Below the pieces are notes generated by a model that saw only the letters and a list, made by a program, of their open reading frames with translations, made no database searches and was not told where the DNA came from. Below, piece after piece: positions 18,232 to 29,562 of a DNA stretch of 64,000 bases. Origin of the DNA: Prevotella sp. P3-122. Lineage in GTDB: Bacteria > Bacteroidota > Bacteroidia > Bacteroidales > Bacteroidaceae. A program made the position numbers and the translations under genes. Where the stretch lies: positions 1 through 64,000 of the forward strand of contig NZ_NPJH01000046.1 in the NCBI RefSeq assembly GCF_002251365.1, written 5' to 3'. The first letter of the stretch is position 1, and the number at the start of each line of letters is the position of its first letter.

Positions 18232-18906
18232 TTAGTTAAGGTTTCCAGCATTGGCAGCGTCAACCATAGCCTGGCTGGCATAGAGGAATACCTCCACACG
18301 GCGGTTGGCCTGACGGCCAGTAGCTGTGCCGTTGTCTGCAACGGGCTCTGCACTACCCTTGCCCACGATCTTCTGGAACTGAGAGTTGGCAACACCGCAG
18401 CTAACGAGATAGTTGACAACGCTCTTGGCACGATTGTTGCTCAACGGAAGGTTGATACCATCGTTACCTGTAGAGTCGGTATGTCCATAAACGTCCACGT
18501 GGCAGTCGGTATTGTTCTTCAGCACGCTGGCAAACTGGGCGAGATCGTTCTTTGATGCACTGTTCAGGTCAGCCTTGCCTGTAGCGAAGAGCAGACCAGA
18601 GTCGAAGGTAACCTTAACGGCCTTCAGACCGTTGGCATCTGTAACTTCCTCAACCTTGGCATTCTCAACCTTTGCGGCCTCGGCAGCAACCTTATCCATG
18701 TGCTTGCCGATGATGGCACCTGTGCCTGCTCCCACGGCTGCACCAATAGCAGCACCAACAGCTGTGTTACCTGCAATCTTACCGATAATAGCACCTACGG
18801 CTGTTCCGGCACCTGTACCTATTAAAGCTCCTGTACCTGTCTTTGTTGCGCAGCTGCAAACTGCGAGAACGCAGAGTCCTGCGGTCATCATCTTAAGATT
18901 TTTCAT
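18232..18906 (-). CDS. OmpA-family lipoprotein with glycine zipper
   Basis: The 224-aa protein starts with a lipoprotein signal (about residues 1-18; lipobox VCSC with Cys19). A Gly/Ala-rich glycine-zipper segment follows (about 24-72, GTGAG/GAAIGAAVGAG type), then an OmpA C-terminal domain (about 95-212) with the peptidoglycan-binding pattern VYGHTDSTGND, LSNNRAKSV and GRQANRRVEV. It probably anchors the outer membrane to peptidoglycan. Its minus-strand promoter stands at 19,010-19,017, giving a 5' leader of about 100 nt. Confidence 0.92.
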   Translation of the reverse strand: MKNLKMMTAGLCVLAVCSCATKTGTGALIGTGAGTAVGAIIGKIAGNTAVGAAIGAAVGAGTGAIIGKHMDKVAAEAAKVENAKVEEVTDANGLKAVKVTFDSGLLFATGKADLNSASKNDLAQFASVLKNNTDCHVDVYGHTDSTGNDGINLPLSNNRAKSVVNYLVSCGVANSQFQKIVGKGSAEPVADNGTATGRQANRRVEVFLYASQAMVDAANAGNLN

Positions 18907-19009
18907 ACTCTCTTTTTCTTTTGTGTTTTGTTTAAAAATAAATCTGTTCGTAATTATACATTAGTCCCAAAAACAGCATTTGCCGTCATTGGTTGGCATA
19001 TTCACGCTG

Positions 19010-19017
19010 CAAAGTTA
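19010..19017 (-). promoter_or_regulatory. -7 element of the OmpA-like gene
   Basis: The minus strand reads TAACTTTG here, about 100 bases before the ATG at 18,906. It matches the Bacteroidota -7 consensus. Confidence 0.6.
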
Positions 19018-19060
19018 ATTCTTTTTTCCTCATTGTATGTAATATCCCAACATTTTTTTG

Positions 19061-19068
19061 TAATTTTG
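19061..19068 (+). promoter_or_regulatory. -7 element of proS
   Basis: TAATTTTG at 19,061-19,068 lies 53 bases before the proS ATG. It is divergent from the OmpA promoter. Confidence 0.55.
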
Positions 19069-19120
19069 CGGCAAAATTAAGCATAAGCACTTACTCTGCA
19101 ATCTAAATTACACATAAAAT

Positions 19121-20602
19121 ATGGCAAAAGAACTCAAAGATTTGACCAAAAGGGCTGAAAATTACAGCCAGTGGTACAATGACCTCGTAGTAAAGGCCGA
19201 CCTTGCCGAGCAGTCAGCCGTTCGAGGATGTATGGTTATCAAGCCCTACGGCTATGCCGTATGGGAGAAGATGCAGCAGCAGCTCGACAAGATGTTCAAG
19301 GAGACAGGCGTACAGAATGCCTACTTCCCTCTGCTCATCCCCAAATCATTCCTCAGCCGCGAGGCCGAGCATGTGAAGGGTTTCGCTAAGGAGTGCGCTG
19401 TCGTTACACACTACCGTCTGAAAGCCAGCGAGGATGGAAACAGCGTAGAGGTAGACCCTGCTGCAAAGCTGGAAGAGGAGCTGATTATCCGCCCGACCTC
19501 AGAGACAATAATCTGGAACACATACAAGAATTGGATACACTCATGGCGCGACCTGCCTCTGATGTGCAACCAATGGTGCAATGTAATGCGATGGGAGATG
19601 CGCACGCGTCCATTCCTGCGCACGGCAGAGTTCCTATGGCAGGAGGGTCACACCGCCCATGCCACACGCGAGGAGGCGGAGGAGGAAGCACGCCGCATGC
19701 TGAAGGTGTATGCCGAGTTTGCCGAGAAGTGGATGGCCGTGCCAGTACTGCAGGGAGTAAAGAGCGAGACCGAACGTTTCGCCGGTGCCCTCGATACATA
19801 CACCATTGAGGCCATGATGCAGGACGGCAAGGCTCTGCAGAGCGGCACCAGTCACTTCCTGGGACAGAACTTCGCAAAGAGCTTCGACGTTACATATCTT
19901 AATAAGGAGAACAAGCCCGAGTATGTATGGGCCACATCATGGGGAGTATCTACACGTCTCATCGGCGCGCTCATTATGACCCACTCCGACGACAACGGAC
20001 TGGTGTTGCCTCCACGCCTTGCTCCTATTCAGGTTGTCATAATACCTATCTCCAAAGGTGGCGAGCAGCTCGAGGCTATCACCAATAAGCTTAGTCCCAT
20101 CATTAGCCAGCTGCGTGACATGGGCATCAGCGTGAAGTATGATGATGCCGACAACAAGCGTCCGGGCTTCAAGTTTGCCGACTACGAGCTGAAGGGAGTT
20201 CCCGTAAGACTTGTCATGGGTGCCCGTGACCTGGAGGAGGGAACTATCGAGGTAATGCGCCGTGACACCCTTGAGAAGGAAACACGCCCCGTTGACGGCA
20301 TCGTGGAGTATGTCAGCAAGTTACTTGAGGATATCCAGGACAACATCTTCGAGAAGGCACGCAGGTATCGTGATGACCACGTTTACGTATGCGAGGACTA
20401 CGAGGAGTTCAAGCAGAAGGTTAAGAACGGAGGCTTCTTCCTATGCCACTGGGATGGCACCGAGGAGACAGAGGCTCAGATAAAGGAGGAGACTCAGGCC
20501 ACCATCCGTTGCGTACCATTCGCCTACGAGCAGACACCTGGTGTGGACATGGTTAGCGGAAAGCCCGCAAAATACCGTGTTATCATAGCAAGAAGCTATT
20601 AA
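19121..20602 (+). CDS. proS: prolyl-tRNA synthetase
   Basis: This class II aminoacyl-tRNA synthetase charges tRNA-Pro. The 493-aa protein lacks the large editing insertion of the E. coli type and follows the shorter archaeal/eukaryote-like layout that is usual in Bacteroidota. Visible: motif 1 region [11 protein letters not shown], motif 2 [30 protein letters not shown], motif 3 [15 protein letters not shown], then the anticodon-binding domain (about 285-400) and a C-terminal zinc-like domain ending in RSY. It is monocistronic with its own promoter. Confidence 0.96.
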   Translation: MAKELKDLTKRAENYSQWYNDLVVKADLAEQSAVRGCMVIKPYGYAVWEKMQQQLDKMFKETGVQNAYFPLLIPKSFLSREAEHVKGFAKECAVVTHYRLKASEDGNSVEVDPAAKLEEELIIRPTSETIIWNTYKNWIHSWRDLPLMCNQWCNVMRWEMRTRPFLRTAEFLWQEGHTAHATREEAEEEARRMLKVYAEFAEKWMAVPVLQGVKSETERFAGALDTYTIEAMMQDGKALQSGTSHFLGQNFAKSFDVTYLNKENKPEYVWATSWGVSTRLIGALIMTHSDDNGLVLPPRLAPIQVVIIPISKGGEQLEAITNKLSPIISQLRDMGISVKYDDADNKRPGFKFADYELKGVPVRLVMGARDLEEGTIEVMRRDTLEKETRPVDGIVEYVSKLLEDIQDNIFEKARRYRDDHVYVCEDYEEFKQKVKNGGFFLCHWDGTEETEAQIKEETQATIRCVPFAYEQTPGVDMVSGKPAKYRVIIARSY

Positions 20603-20715
20603 TAAGGCTCGTATGGAATATGTAGTGACTCTTTAATGATTTTCATTCCTAAAGTGAGTCACACATATATCTCATCGGCTGCGAATATGACTACACAACT
20701 GATAAGGTAAATAAC

Positions 20716-20743
20716 TAGGGTGTACATCAAACTGTACACCCTA
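20716..20743. terminator. perfect 10-bp hairpin with 8-nt loop
   Basis: TAGGGTGTAC (20,716-20,725) and GTACACCCTA (20,734-20,743) form a perfect stem around ATCAAACT. The same loop and part of the stem occur at 796-820. It is a likely transcription stop for proS or a repeated hairpin element. Confidence 0.6.
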
Positions 20744-20894
20744 ATATATTTGCATGACTTGACACCTCATACGACAAACTACAACAAATTAAAACCATTT
20801 ATTTCACACATATACTACCAACCCGGCTGGTTAATGTTTGTTAAAGCATTTAACTTTCTCAACTATACAACTATATAGTTTAAAATAAAAACTG

Positions 20895-20902
20895 TACCTT
20901 TG
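20895..20902 (+). promoter_or_regulatory. -7 element of rho
   Basis: TACCTTTG stands 77 bases before the rho ATG, leaving an untranslated leader of about 70 nt. Between 20,603 and 20,894 only the hairpin above and AT-rich sequence are seen. Confidence 0.6.
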
Positions 20903-20979
20903 CAAGGTCATTTTATAACAGGGGTTACAGTTCTTGAAACTCCTTCTTATATCCAAATTTAAAATTTCACATTTTATAT

Positions 20980-23022
20980 ATGTATAGTAAAGACGAACTA
21001 TTATCTAAAGATATCGCCGCATTGGCAGATATTGCAAAAAGTCTTGGTATAGATAAGGTGGACAACATGTCTCCTGAAGAGACAGTTTATGCCATATTGG
21101 ACCAGCAGGCTATTGATGAGGGTAACAAGAATCCACTCGGAGGCAAGAGAAAACGCACACGAATAGTTAAAGCAGGTACAGATAGAGTTTACTCTGTACA
21201 CGGAAAAGAGGGCGAGAACTACGACCTCAAGAAAAACAAAGTACAACAGCCAGTTGAGAAAAACTTGTTCAGCGAAGCTCCTGTTCCATCTGTCGAGGAA
21301 CCATCGGTTGTGGAGCAAGCTACTGATATCAGCAACGATATTCAACCAGAAACTTCCGCAGATTTCATCGCAGAAGAAAACATTGACGTGAAAGCTCTTG
21401 AGGCTGAATTAGCCTCTCTGCCAAAACATCGTGGACCAAAGACTAAACGGGAGAAAGAGATACTGGCACTTCTCGACAATGCAAAAAACCAAAACAAATC
21501 GGCATACATGCAAGAAGAGAATGCAGACAATGGATACAACGAAGAAATAACTGCTACAACAAACGAAGATATTGACTTCGTTCCGGAAGCTCAATTTCAC
21601 AATCTGGACAACAGTTCTGCAGACAATGCCCTGCTGGAACAACTTCAGGCAAAGATTGGAAATAAAAGAGAGGACGAGCGTGAGACGTCTGACGAACGTG
21701 GACAGGAAGAGTTGGACAATGTGTGGGCTGACGACCCCAACGACGGAACGGATTTCATTACCGTTGTTGATTTGCCAATAGAGGACCAGGGTGCCGTTCC
21801 TAACTATGATATGTTCGACAATCCCACCACACCACCCGTACCACACGTCAGCACAACACAGTATCAACAGCAAGAGGACAACAACAAGGATCAGTACGAC
21901 TTTGCCGACCTCATAAAGGCAAACGGAGTTCTCGAGATAATGCCAGATGGCTATGGTTTCCTCCGCTCCAGCGACTACAACTATCTGTCATCGCCCGATG
22001 ATGTATATGTGTCTACTGCACAGGTTAAGAAATATGGTTTAAAGACTGGTGACGTGGTAGAATGCTCTGTTCGTCCACCGCGTGATGGCGAGAAGTATTT
22101 CCCGCTCACAAGCATCAGCACCATCAACGGCCGTACACCGGCTGACATACGCGACAGGGTACCGTTCGAGCATCTTACTCCTTTATTCCCTGACGAGAAA
22201 TTCAACCTTTGCGGCAATCCTAATACCACTAATTTGTCTACCCGTATCGTAGACCTCTTCTCACCTATCGGCAAAGGTCAGCGCGCACTCATCGTGGCAC
22301 AGCCCAAGACAGGTAAGACAATATTGATGAAGAGCATTGCCAACGCCATAGCCGCCAATCATCCCGAGGCATACCTCATGATGCTGCTCATCGACGAGCG
22401 TCCAGAGGAAGTAACCGACATGGCACGTACCGTAAACGCAGAGGTCATTGCCTCTACCTTCGATGAGCCAGCCGAGCGTCACGTCAAGATTGCGGGCATT
22501 GTTCTCGAGAAGGCAAAGCGCATGGTGGAGTCTGGCCACGACGTTGTCATATTCCTCGACTCCATAACCCGTCTGGCACGCGCCTACAACACCGTGGCTC
22601 CAGCCAGCGGTAAAGTACTCACCGGTGGTGTCGACGCCAACGCCCTGCAGAAGCCCAAGCGCTTCTTTGGTGCGGCGCGCAACATAGAGGGCGGCGGCTC
22701 GCTGACCATCATTGCTACGGCACTTATCGACACGGGAAGCAAGATGGACGAGGTTATCTTTGAGGAATTCAAGGGTACGGGCAACATGGAGCTGCAGCTC
22801 GACCGCAGCCTCTCCAACAAGCGTATCTTCCCGGCTGTCAACCTTGTGGCATCAAGTACACGCCGTGATGACCTGTTGCAGGACAAGACCACTCTCGACC
22901 GCATGTGGATATTGAGAAAATTCATTGCCGACATGAACCCCATCGAGGCCATGAACTCCATACACGACAGGATAGTAAGAACCAAGGACAACGACGAGTT
23001 CCTGCTGTCCATGAACGGATAG
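20980..23022 (+). CDS. rho: transcription termination factor Rho
   Basis: Rho is a hexameric RNA helicase that ends transcription of untranslated RNA. At 680 aa it is much longer than E. coli Rho (419 aa). After an N-terminal helical domain (about 1-45) comes an insertion of about 250 residues rich in Asp/Glu/Asn/Gln (about 80-305), then the cold-shock-like RNA-binding domain ([20 protein letters not shown]) and the ATPase with Walker [14 protein letters not shown] (about 440-452), Walker [18 protein letters not shown], the Q-loop and the R-loop. Long insertions of this kind are known in Bacteroidota Rho. All catalytic motifs are intact. Confidence 0.95.
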   Translation: MYSKDELLSKDIAALADIAKSLGIDKVDNMSPEETVYAILDQQAIDEGNKNPLGGKRKRTRIVKAGTDRVYSVHGKEGENYDLKKNKVQQPVEKNLFSEAPVPSVEEPSVVEQATDISNDIQPETSADFIAEENIDVKALEAELASLPKHRGPKTKREKEILALLDNAKNQNKSAYMQEENADNGYNEEITATTNEDIDFVPEAQFHNLDNSSADNALLEQLQAKIGNKREDERETSDERGQEELDNVWADDPNDGTDFITVVDLPIEDQGAVPNYDMFDNPTTPPVPHVSTTQYQQQEDNNKDQYDFADLIKANGVLEIMPDGYGFLRSSDYNYLSSPDDVYVSTAQVKKYGLKTGDVVECSVRPPRDGEKYFPLTSISTINGRTPADIRDRVPFEHLTPLFPDEKFNLCGNPNTTNLSTRIVDLFSPIGKGQRALIVAQPKTGKTILMKSIANAIAANHPEAYLMMLLIDERPEEVTDMARTVNAEVIASTFDEPAERHVKIAGIVLEKAKRMVESGHDVVIFLDSITRLARAYNTVAPASGKVLTGGVDANALQKPKRFFGAARNIEGGGSLTIIATALIDTGSKMDEVIFEEFKGTGNMELQLDRSLSNKRIFPAVNLVASSTRRDDLLQDKTTLDRMWILRKFIADMNPIEAMNSIHDRIVRTKDNDEFLLSMNG

Positions 23023-23036
23023 AAAGCTTAGGAAGA

Positions 23037-23064
23037 GTTGGGGAGCGGAGCAAAACTCCCCAAC
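23037..23064 (+). terminator. hairpin after rho
   Basis: GTTGGGGAG (23,037-23,045) pairs with CTCCCCAAC (23,056-23,064). There is no T-run directly after, so it may act as an RNA 3'-end stabiliser rather than as a terminator. Confidence 0.5.
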
Positions 23065-23149
23065 ACAACCTTTCCATACCCGCTTTTTGCAATATGGAGA
23101 CGACAGCCAACGCCCTAATGCAAAAAAAAAACTAAATAATTCGGCATGA

Positions 23150-23183
23150 TTGTATCTGTATAGAGTATTTTTTATTATCTTTG
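23150..23183 (+). promoter_or_regulatory. pgk promoter
   Basis: TTG at 23,150-23,152 and TATCTTTG at 23,176-23,183 (23-nt gap) match the Bacteroidota promoter. The pgk ATG lies 101 bases downstream. Confidence 0.65.
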
Positions 23184-23283
23184 CAATGGAATAATGACAG
23201 TATTCCGACGACATGGTACACGGTTGCCAAAGTCGCATACATGCCTTTGATTATTAGTTTTACTTTAATAATAACGGAAAAAA

Positions 23284-24534
23284 ATGACAATCGATCAATT
23301 CAACTTTGCCGGCAAGAAGGCAATTGTTCGTGTAGATTTCAACGTTCCATTGGACGAGAATGGTAATGTAACTGATGACACCCGCATCCGCGGTGCTCTT
23401 CCTACTCTCAAGAAGGTACTCGCTGACGGTGGTGCTGTTATCATGATGAGCCACATGGGTAAGCCCAAGGGCAAGGTTAATCCAAAACTCTCTCTCTCAC
23501 AGATTGTTGCCAAGGTTTCTGAGCGTCTTGGTGTAGAGGTGAAGTTTGCTGCTGACTGCGCAAACGCTTCTGAGGAGGCTGCCGCCCTCAAGCCAGGTGA
23601 GGCACTCTTGCTTGAGAACCTCCGCTTCTATCCTGAGGAGGAGGGCAAGCCAGTAGGCGTAGAGAAAGGCACTCCTGAGTTCGAGGCTGCCAAGAAGGCC
23701 CTGAAGGAAAGCCAGAAGGAGTTTGCGAAGAAGCTCGCATCGTATGCTGACTGCTATATCATGGATGCCTTCGGAACAGCTCACCGCAAGCACGCATCAA
23801 CAGCTGTCATTGACCAGTACTTTGATGCAGACAACCGCATGCTTGGATATCTCATGGAGAAAGAGGTGAAGGCTGTCGACGCAGTGCTCGGAGATATCAA
23901 GAGACCGTTCATCGCCATCATGGGTGGCTCTAAGGTATCGTCGAAAATCGGTATCATCGAGAACCTTCTTGGCAAGGTGGACAAGCTTATCCTCTGTGGC
24001 GGAATGACATACACATTCTCTAAAGCACACAATGGTGAGGTAGGAAAGTCTATTTGCGAGCTTGACAAGCTGGATGTCGCTCTTGGTGTTGAGGAACTGG
24101 CTAAGAAGAATGGTGTTGAGCTCGTAATGGCACCAGACGCTGTGTGCGCCCCAGAGTTCAGCAACGACGCTCCACAGAGCGTACATCCTTCCAACGCCAT
24201 ACCTGCCGACCTTGAGGGTCTTGACGCAGGCCCAGAGGCTCAGAAGCTCTTTGCCGAGGCCATTAAGGGCTGCAAGACTATTCTATGGAATGGTCCTGCC
24301 GGTGTATTCGAGTTTGACAACTTCTGTGCAGGCTCACGCGCCATCGGTAATGCCATTGCTGAGGCAACAGCAGAAGGCGCTTTCTCACTCATTGGTGGAG
24401 GCGACTCTGTAGCTTGCGTCAACAAGTTCGGTCTCGCTGACAAGGTTAGCTACATCTCAACTGGTGGCGGTGCTCTCCTTGAGGCAATTGAGGGAAAGGT
24501 TCTTCCTGGTATAGCTGCTATCAAGGGTGAGTAA
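23284..24534 (+). CDS. pgk: phosphoglycerate kinase
   Basis: This is the glycolytic enzyme that makes ATP from 1,3-bisphosphoglycerate. The 416-aa protein has the N-domain signature [39 protein letters not shown], the hinge region with [12 protein letters not shown], and the C-domain nucleotide site ([18 protein letters not shown] and the STGGGALLE end motif). Length is normal and all key motifs are present. It stands under its own strong promoter. Confidence 0.97.
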   Translation: MTIDQFNFAGKKAIVRVDFNVPLDENGNVTDDTRIRGALPTLKKVLADGGAVIMMSHMGKPKGKVNPKLSLSQIVAKVSERLGVEVKFAADCANASEEAAALKPGEALLLENLRFYPEEEGKPVGVEKGTPEFEAAKKALKESQKEFAKKLASYADCYIMDAFGTAHRKHASTAVIDQYFDADNRMLGYLMEKEVKAVDAVLGDIKRPFIAIMGGSKVSSKIGIIENLLGKVDKLILCGGMTYTFSKAHNGEVGKSICELDKLDVALGVEELAKKNGVELVMAPDAVCAPEFSNDAPQSVHPSNAIPADLEGLDAGPEAQKLFAEAIKGCKTILWNGPAGVFEFDNFCAGSRAIGNAIAEATAEGAFSLIGGGDSVACVNKFGLADKVSYISTGGGALLEAIEGKVLPGIAAIKGE

Positions 24535-25810
24535 TCTGTTGAACATAAAGAATTTACTTACATCCAATATAAAGGGTGCGCGCCAATGTGCGTGTACCCT
24601 TTTATTGTTGTCCCTACCCTTCTGCGGCTTGGCACAGAGACACGAGATATTCTCCGACCGTATAGCCTCCCTGCAGGTGGTGTCAGGCCAGGACTGGATG
24701 TCTATTCCCATAACGACACTCGGCGGCGAGCCTGTCAATATATCATTCGATGACCTCACGCATGAATACCATCGCTACACATACAAGCTGGAACATTGCG
24801 AGGCCGACTGGACGGTTTCTGAGGAATTGTTCGCAAGCGACTACTGCGAGGGCTTCACTTCCGACAACACCATTGACGAGCTGACAGAATCCATCAACAC
24901 CAATGTCCTGTATACACACTACACTCTTCAGATACCAAATGACAGATGCCGCTTGAAGATAGGAGGCAACTACAGGCTTACCATTACAGATGAGAACAAT
25001 GGCGACGAGCCAGTGCTCGCAGCGTGTTTCATGGTGGTAGAACCGGAGATGAGGGTGTCGATGAACATGACAACCATTACCGACCGAGACGTAAACGGAA
25101 GACATCAGCAGATTGGCATGGAGGTGATGTATGGCAAGCTGCCTGTCACGCGCCCGGAGTCACAGATAAAAACCGTCGTCATGCAGAATGGCAGATGGGA
25201 TAATGCTGTTGTCAACGCAAGTCCGCAATATATAATGGGTGACGGGCTTCGATGGGACCATTGCCGAGACCTGATATTCGATGGTGGCAATGAATACCGA
25301 AAGTTTGAAATTCTCGACGTTGACCATACAACAATGGGACTTGAGAGCATAACATGGGATGGCGAGAAGTACAACGCCATGATATGGACTGACGAGCCTC
25401 GTCCCAACTACGTCTATGACGAGGATGCCAACGGAGCATTCTATATCAGAAACAGCGATAACATCGAGAACGACTATGCTTCAGAATATGTAATGACCCA
25501 CTTCCGTCTTAAATCCCCGCACCTAAACGGTGACGTATACATCAACGGGGCTTGGACGAACAACCGCTTTCTGCCTCAGTACAGGATGACGTACGATGAA
25601 ATGGAGAAAATCTATAAAGCCTCCATATTGTTGAAGCAAGGTTACTATTCTTATCAATATCTGCTTGTAGATGCCGATGGAAAGGCAAAAAATGTACCTT
25701 CTGAGGGTAATTTCTTCCAAACCGAGAACCAGTATCAGGCCCTGGTGTATTATCGTGGTATTGGTGGCAGAACTGACCGCCTCGTTGGATTCGCCCAAAT
25801 TCGCAGGTAA
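24527..25810 (+). CDS. type IX secretion plug protein (DUF5103)
   Basis: The 427-aa protein matches the DUF5103/T9SS plug family: a signal peptide ending near FCGLAQ, the first beta-domain with [11 protein letters not shown] and [16 protein letters not shown], and repeated beta-strand segments up to the [15 protein letters not shown] end. In Flavobacterium the plug closes the SprA translocon until cargo exits. No ATG is available in frame: starts are GTG at 24,527 (overlapping pgk by 8 bases) or TTG at 24,539; the latter gives MNIKNLLTS before the hydrophobic core. An imperfect hairpin that may terminate pgk (24,571-24,604) lies inside the signal-peptide codons. Confidence 0.85.
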   Translation: MSNLLNIKNLLTSNIKGARQCACTLLLLSLPFCGLAQRHEIFSDRIASLQVVSGQDWMSIPITTLGGEPVNISFDDLTHEYHRYTYKLEHCEADWTVSEELFASDYCEGFTSDNTIDELTESINTNVLYTHYTLQIPNDRCRLKIGGNYRLTITDENNGDEPVLAACFMVVEPEMRVSMNMTTITDRDVNGRHQQIGMEVMYGKLPVTRPESQIKTVVMQNGRWDNAVVNASPQYIMGDGLRWDHCRDLIFDGGNEYRKFEILDVDHTTMGLESITWDGEKYNAMIWTDEPRPNYVYDEDANGAFYIRNSDNIENDYASEYVMTHFRLKSPHLNGDVYINGAWTNNRFLPQYRMTYDEMEKIYKASILLKQGYYSYQYLLVDADGKAKNVPSEGNFFQTENQYQALVYYRGIGGRTDRLVGFAQIRR

Positions 25811-25851
25811 CAACATCTATGGATGGTGTTCCATTGCGCCATGCCCCAATC

Positions 25852-26583
25852 TTAGTAATCAACACTCCAGAGGAACAGGCCATGTGCAGGCATGCTCTCG
25901 CCTGCATCACAGCGAGTTCCATTGTCTATTATGTCACGCATGCCGTCTATGGTCATGCGCCCGCGTCCGACTTCTATCAGTGTTCCGACAACAGCACGCA
26001 CCATGTTGCGTAGGAAACGATCTGCAGCAATCTCAAAATACCAATGTGTATTGTCTATCTTTACCCATTCGGCACGTCTGACGTCGCAAAAAGTTGTCTT
26101 CGCATCAGAGTGGGCTTTACAGAATGCACGGAAATCATGTGCTTGCAACAATAACGTTGCGGCACGGTTCATAGCGTCGAAGTCAAGAGCGTAATGCAAT
26201 TCTACGGAATGTTCTCGTACGAAAGGATCGCGATGAGTATGCACGAAATAACGGTATGAGCGTTCTTTTGCGGAGAAACGGGCATGCATATTGTCGTTGA
26301 CAGGATAGATACTGTTTGTGGAAATATCAGGTGGAAGTACTCGGTTAAGACGATATGCTAACTGTTGACAATCGATGTCATCAGTGGTCTCAAAGTGTAC
26401 AACCATAGTTTTGGCATGCACGCCAGCATCTGTTCGTCCTGCACCAACTACGGAGATTTCCGTACGCAATATCATAGATAGACAACGTTGAAGTTCTCCC
26501 TGAACGGAAATGCCGTTTGGCTGTATCTGCCATCCGTGGTAACGCTTGCCGTCGAAACTCAGGTTAATGAAATATCTGGCCAT
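25852..26583 (-). CDS. truA: tRNA pseudouridine synthase A
   Basis: TruA makes pseudouridine at positions 38-40 of tRNA anticodon arms. The 243-aa protein shows the family start YFINLSFDGKRYHGWQIQPN, the catalytic motif GAGRTDAGVHA (Asp about residue 51), RFSAKERSYRYFVH and FLRNMVRAVVGTLIEVGRG. It converges with the plug gene (41-bp gap). Confidence 0.96.
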   Translation of the reverse strand: MARYFINLSFDGKRYHGWQIQPNGISVQGELQRCLSMILRTEISVVGAGRTDAGVHAKTMVVHFETTDDIDCQQLAYRLNRVLPPDISTNSIYPVNDNMHARFSAKERSYRYFVHTHRDPFVREHSVELHYALDFDAMNRAATLLLQAHDFRAFCKAHSDAKTTFCDVRRAEWVKIDNTHWYFEIAADRFLRNMVRAVVGTLIEVGRGRMTIDGMRDIIDNGTRCDAGESMPAHGLFLWSVDY

Positions 26584-26613
26584 AAAATATAATTATATGT
26601 GGATGCCCGACTG

Positions 26614-27870
26614 CTACATGGAATATGAGAAACCGAAGGCTATGTATTCCTTTAACTGGAAATAGCCGTAGTCTTCATCCCGCTTGCGTGAGTCATCGAA
26701 ACGTGGATATAGCGAGATAGTCGATATGACATATTTGTTGAATTTCAGTGAAAACGTATTCTCCCACTCCATTTCCGACCGCTCGTACGTTGTATAGTAC
26801 TTAAACCGTGTACGCCACGATACGGACTGACTGAATATCCAGTTAAGATCAGCTGTTATAAGCGAACCGTAGTCGTTGAGAGCCTGGCGGTCGGACTCTA
26901 TGCCGTAGCGTGTGTTAAGATATTTGCGGTCTACATATTTCAGGTTGTATGACAACGGAGCAAGGTGTATGCTTCCCGTGAGCTTGTTCTTGAACCATGA
27001 AGGCTTATAGTCCATACCGACAGACAGGTTCAGGGATATTGGGGACATGAAATCGCTATAAACTGTTGTTTTATTGCTCTGGTATCCTCTGAACATTTGT
27101 GTGGTGACAATGCTCTGTACGGTGTAATACCATTTTTTTGTTGCCTGCAAGCCAAAAGATGACGTGAAGCGAATGTAGTCGGTATTGGTCTTCACCTTAT
27201 GAACCGTGTCGCTGGGGCTTGTGAATACACCCAACTTCATCTCCAGCTTGTTGTCCCATTTCACCTTCTGCTTGTTGTTGTAGTTTGCCTCAAACACCAC
27301 TCCGGCGATAAACGAATAGTTGCGCTCACCACCTTTGTACCAGTTGTCGGAGACATAGTTTTGCTGGAACTGCAAACTGTAGTCGCCTTTGAAAGTCCAG
27401 AAATTCGGCTTCAAAATAATAATTTTCGGCTCAGGCATGGTTGGGGGCTCTTCCCTCATTACCACATCAGCCTGTGGCTTGCTTACGGGTGTTGTAACCA
27501 CAATTGGCTTGCTGTCGACAGGCGGGGCCACGCTATCGATTGTGCTCTCCTTTGTCAGAACAAGGTCCGGACGATTGAGATAGATATTGAGAAACACATC
27601 GTCGAGCAGGGCTTCCGATGTGGAGATAGTATCTGAGTCGAGCGAAAATTTCCTTTTTGCTATACCTCTGTAAAATGTCAACGGCATGAAGAGCCTTGAC
27701 TGCTGTTCTATGTCGAGAGTATCGGTTATGCTGACATTGTTGGGATTGATGCCAGACACAAGCTTGTCCAGGCTGTCAGCCCTGTGTTTATGGGGCGTTT
27801 GAGTGGGGTGATGTGCCGCAAGTGGCTGGACTGTCAAGGCCAGCACTATAAGTAAGTATATGTAATTCAT
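26614..27870 (-). CDS. DUF3078 outer-membrane beta-barrel-like protein
   Basis: The ATG at 27,870 is preferred because it places a signal peptide (YIYLLIVLALTVQPLAAHH) at the N-terminus; an earlier ATG at 27,927 would add 19 residues and run into the divergent pyrG promoter. The mature part starts with a low-complexity Pro/Val/Ser region (about 25-155). Then comes the DUF3078 domain (FWTFKGDYSLQFQQNYVSDN onward) made of alternating amphipathic strands ending in an aromatic residue (GFSYSM), the mark of an outer-membrane barrel. Function unknown. It follows truA by 30 bases on the same strand and is probably read first. Confidence 0.82.
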   Translation of the reverse strand: MNYIYLLIVLALTVQPLAAHHPTQTPHKHRADSLDKLVSGINPNNVSITDTLDIEQQSRLFMPLTFYRGIAKRKFSLDSDTISTSEALLDDVFLNIYLNRPDLVLTKESTIDSVAPPVDSKPIVVTTPVSKPQADVVMREEPPTMPEPKIIILKPNFWTFKGDYSLQFQQNYVSDNWYKGGERNYSFIAGVVFEANYNNKQKVKWDNKLEMKLGVFTSPSDTVHKVKTNTDYIRFTSSFGLQATKKWYYTVQSIVTTQMFRGYQSNKTTVYSDFMSPISLNLSVGMDYKPSWFKNKLTGSIHLAPLSYNLKYVDRKYLNTRYGIESDRQALNDYGSLITADLNWIFSQSVSWRTRFKYYTTYERSEMEWENTFSLKFNKYVISTISLYPRFDDSRKRDEDYGYFQLKEYIAFGFSYSM

Positions 27871-27911
27871 CTTTTTATTCGTTTTTGCTTGCAAAGATAA
27901 TAAAAATATTG

Positions 27912-27919
27912 TAACTTTG
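27912..27919 (+). promoter_or_regulatory. -7 element of pyrG
   Basis: TAACTTTG is 33 bases before the GTG start of pyrG, in the divergent region between pyrG and the DUF3078 gene. Confidence 0.6.
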
Positions 27920-27951
27920 CACCACATTTACACTAAATACATTAAATTATC

Positions 27952-29559
27952 GTGGCAGAAACAAAGTATATTTTCGTCACTGGAGGCGTGGTTTCCTCGC
28001 TTGGTAAGGGAATCATATCATCGTCAATAGGCAAGCTTCTTCAGGCAAGAGGCTATAATGTCACCATCCAGAAATTCGATCCGTATATAAACATCGACCC
28101 AGGAACGCTCAACCCATACGAGCACGGAGAGTGCTACGTAACGGTTGACGGTATGGAGACAGACCTTGACCTCGGTCACTACGAGAGATTTACGGACATC
28201 AAGACAACAAAAGCAAACTCTCTGACAACAGGACGCATCTATAAGGCAGTTATAGACAAGGAGCGTAGGGGCGACTATCTCGGCAAGACCATACAGGTGG
28301 TTCCTCACATCACGGACGAGATTAAGCGTAATGTCAAGCTGCTCGGAAAGAAGTACAACTACGATTTTGTGATTACCGAAATCGGTGGTACCATCGGAGA
28401 TATTGAGAGTGCTCCATATATGGAGGCTATCAGACAGCTGAAATGGGAGCTTGGCAAGAAAGCCGTTTGCGTACACCTTACATACGTGCCTTATCTGAAA
28501 GCAGCCGGCGAGGTAAAGACCAAACCTACACAGCACAGCGTGAAGGAGCTGCAGAGCGTCGGTATCCAGCCGGACATCCTCGTGCTGAGAACGGAGATGC
28601 ATCTTGGTGACAGCATCCGCAAGAAGGTAGCAGCATTCTGTAACGTAGACTTCGACTGCGTAATACAGAGCGAGGATATGCCAAGCATATACGAGGTGCC
28701 CGTTGGAATGCAGGATCAGGGACTTGACACAGCCATATTACGTAAGTTTGGTGAGCCTGTCGGCGAGAAGCCAGGACTGGGCCCATGGCGCAAGTTCCTT
28801 GAAAGACGCAACAATGCCAAGGAGGAGGTACATATCGGACTGGTAGGCAAATACGACCTGCAGGACGCATACAAGAGCATTCGTGAGAGCCTGTATCAGG
28901 CTGGTACATACAACGACAGGAAGACCGTACTGACATTCATCAACTCGGAGAAGATAAACAACGAGAATGTTGGAGAGATGCTTGCCGGACAGGATGGCAT
29001 TGTCATCTGCCCGGGATTTGGACAGAGAGGTATAGAGGGAAAAATTATTGCCGCCAAATATACCCGTACGCACGACATACCGACATTCGGTATATGTCTC
29101 GGCATGCAGATGATGGTAATAGAGTTCGCCCGCAACGTGCTCGGATATGCTGATGCCAACAGCCGTGAGATGGACGAGAAGACACCTCATAATGTCATAG
29201 ACATCATGGAGGAGCAGAAGAACATCACCAACATGGGCGGTACGATGAGGCTCGGAGCATACGAGTGCGTGCTCAAGCAGGGCTCAAGGGTTATGGACAT
29301 TTACGGCCAGACTCTCATACAGGAGAGACACCGTCACCGCTACGAGTTCAACAACGACTACCAGCATGAATACGAGCGTTGCGGTATGCAATGCGTAGGC
29401 AAGAACCCGGAGAGCGACCTTGTGGAGATTGTCGAGATACCGGGACTGAAATGGTATATCGGAACACAGTTCCATCCGGAGTATCAGAGTACGGTACTCC
29501 ATCCGCACCCATTGTTTGTAGATTTCGTAAAACACTCAATAGAAAATCAGGAAAAATAA
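27952..29559 (+). CDS. pyrG: CTP synthase
   Basis: CTP synthase converts UTP to CTP with glutamine. The 535-aa protein starts with GTG at 27,952 (AETKYIFVTGGVVSSLGKG), followed by the synthetase domain (about 1-268) with GTLNPYEHGE and EIGGTIGDIES, and the class I glutamine amidotransferase domain with nucleophile Cys382 (GICLGMQ) and the C-terminal His-Glu pair (FHPEYQS). It is followed 3 bases later by yidC. Confidence 0.97.
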   Translation: MAETKYIFVTGGVVSSLGKGIISSSIGKLLQARGYNVTIQKFDPYINIDPGTLNPYEHGECYVTVDGMETDLDLGHYERFTDIKTTKANSLTTGRIYKAVIDKERRGDYLGKTIQVVPHITDEIKRNVKLLGKKYNYDFVITEIGGTIGDIESAPYMEAIRQLKWELGKKAVCVHLTYVPYLKAAGEVKTKPTQHSVKELQSVGIQPDILVLRTEMHLGDSIRKKVAAFCNVDFDCVIQSEDMPSIYEVPVGMQDQGLDTAILRKFGEPVGEKPGLGPWRKFLERRNNAKEEVHIGLVGKYDLQDAYKSIRESLYQAGTYNDRKTVLTFINSEKINNENVGEMLAGQDGIVICPGFGQRGIEGKIIAAKYTRTHDIPTFGICLGMQMMVIEFARNVLGYADANSREMDEKTPHNVIDIMEEQKNITNMGGTMRLGAYECVLKQGSRVMDIYGQTLIQERHRHRYEFNNDYQHEYERCGMQCVGKNPESDLVEIVEIPGLKWYIGTQFHPEYQSTVLHPHPLFVDFVKHSIENQEK

Positions 29560-29562
29560 AAA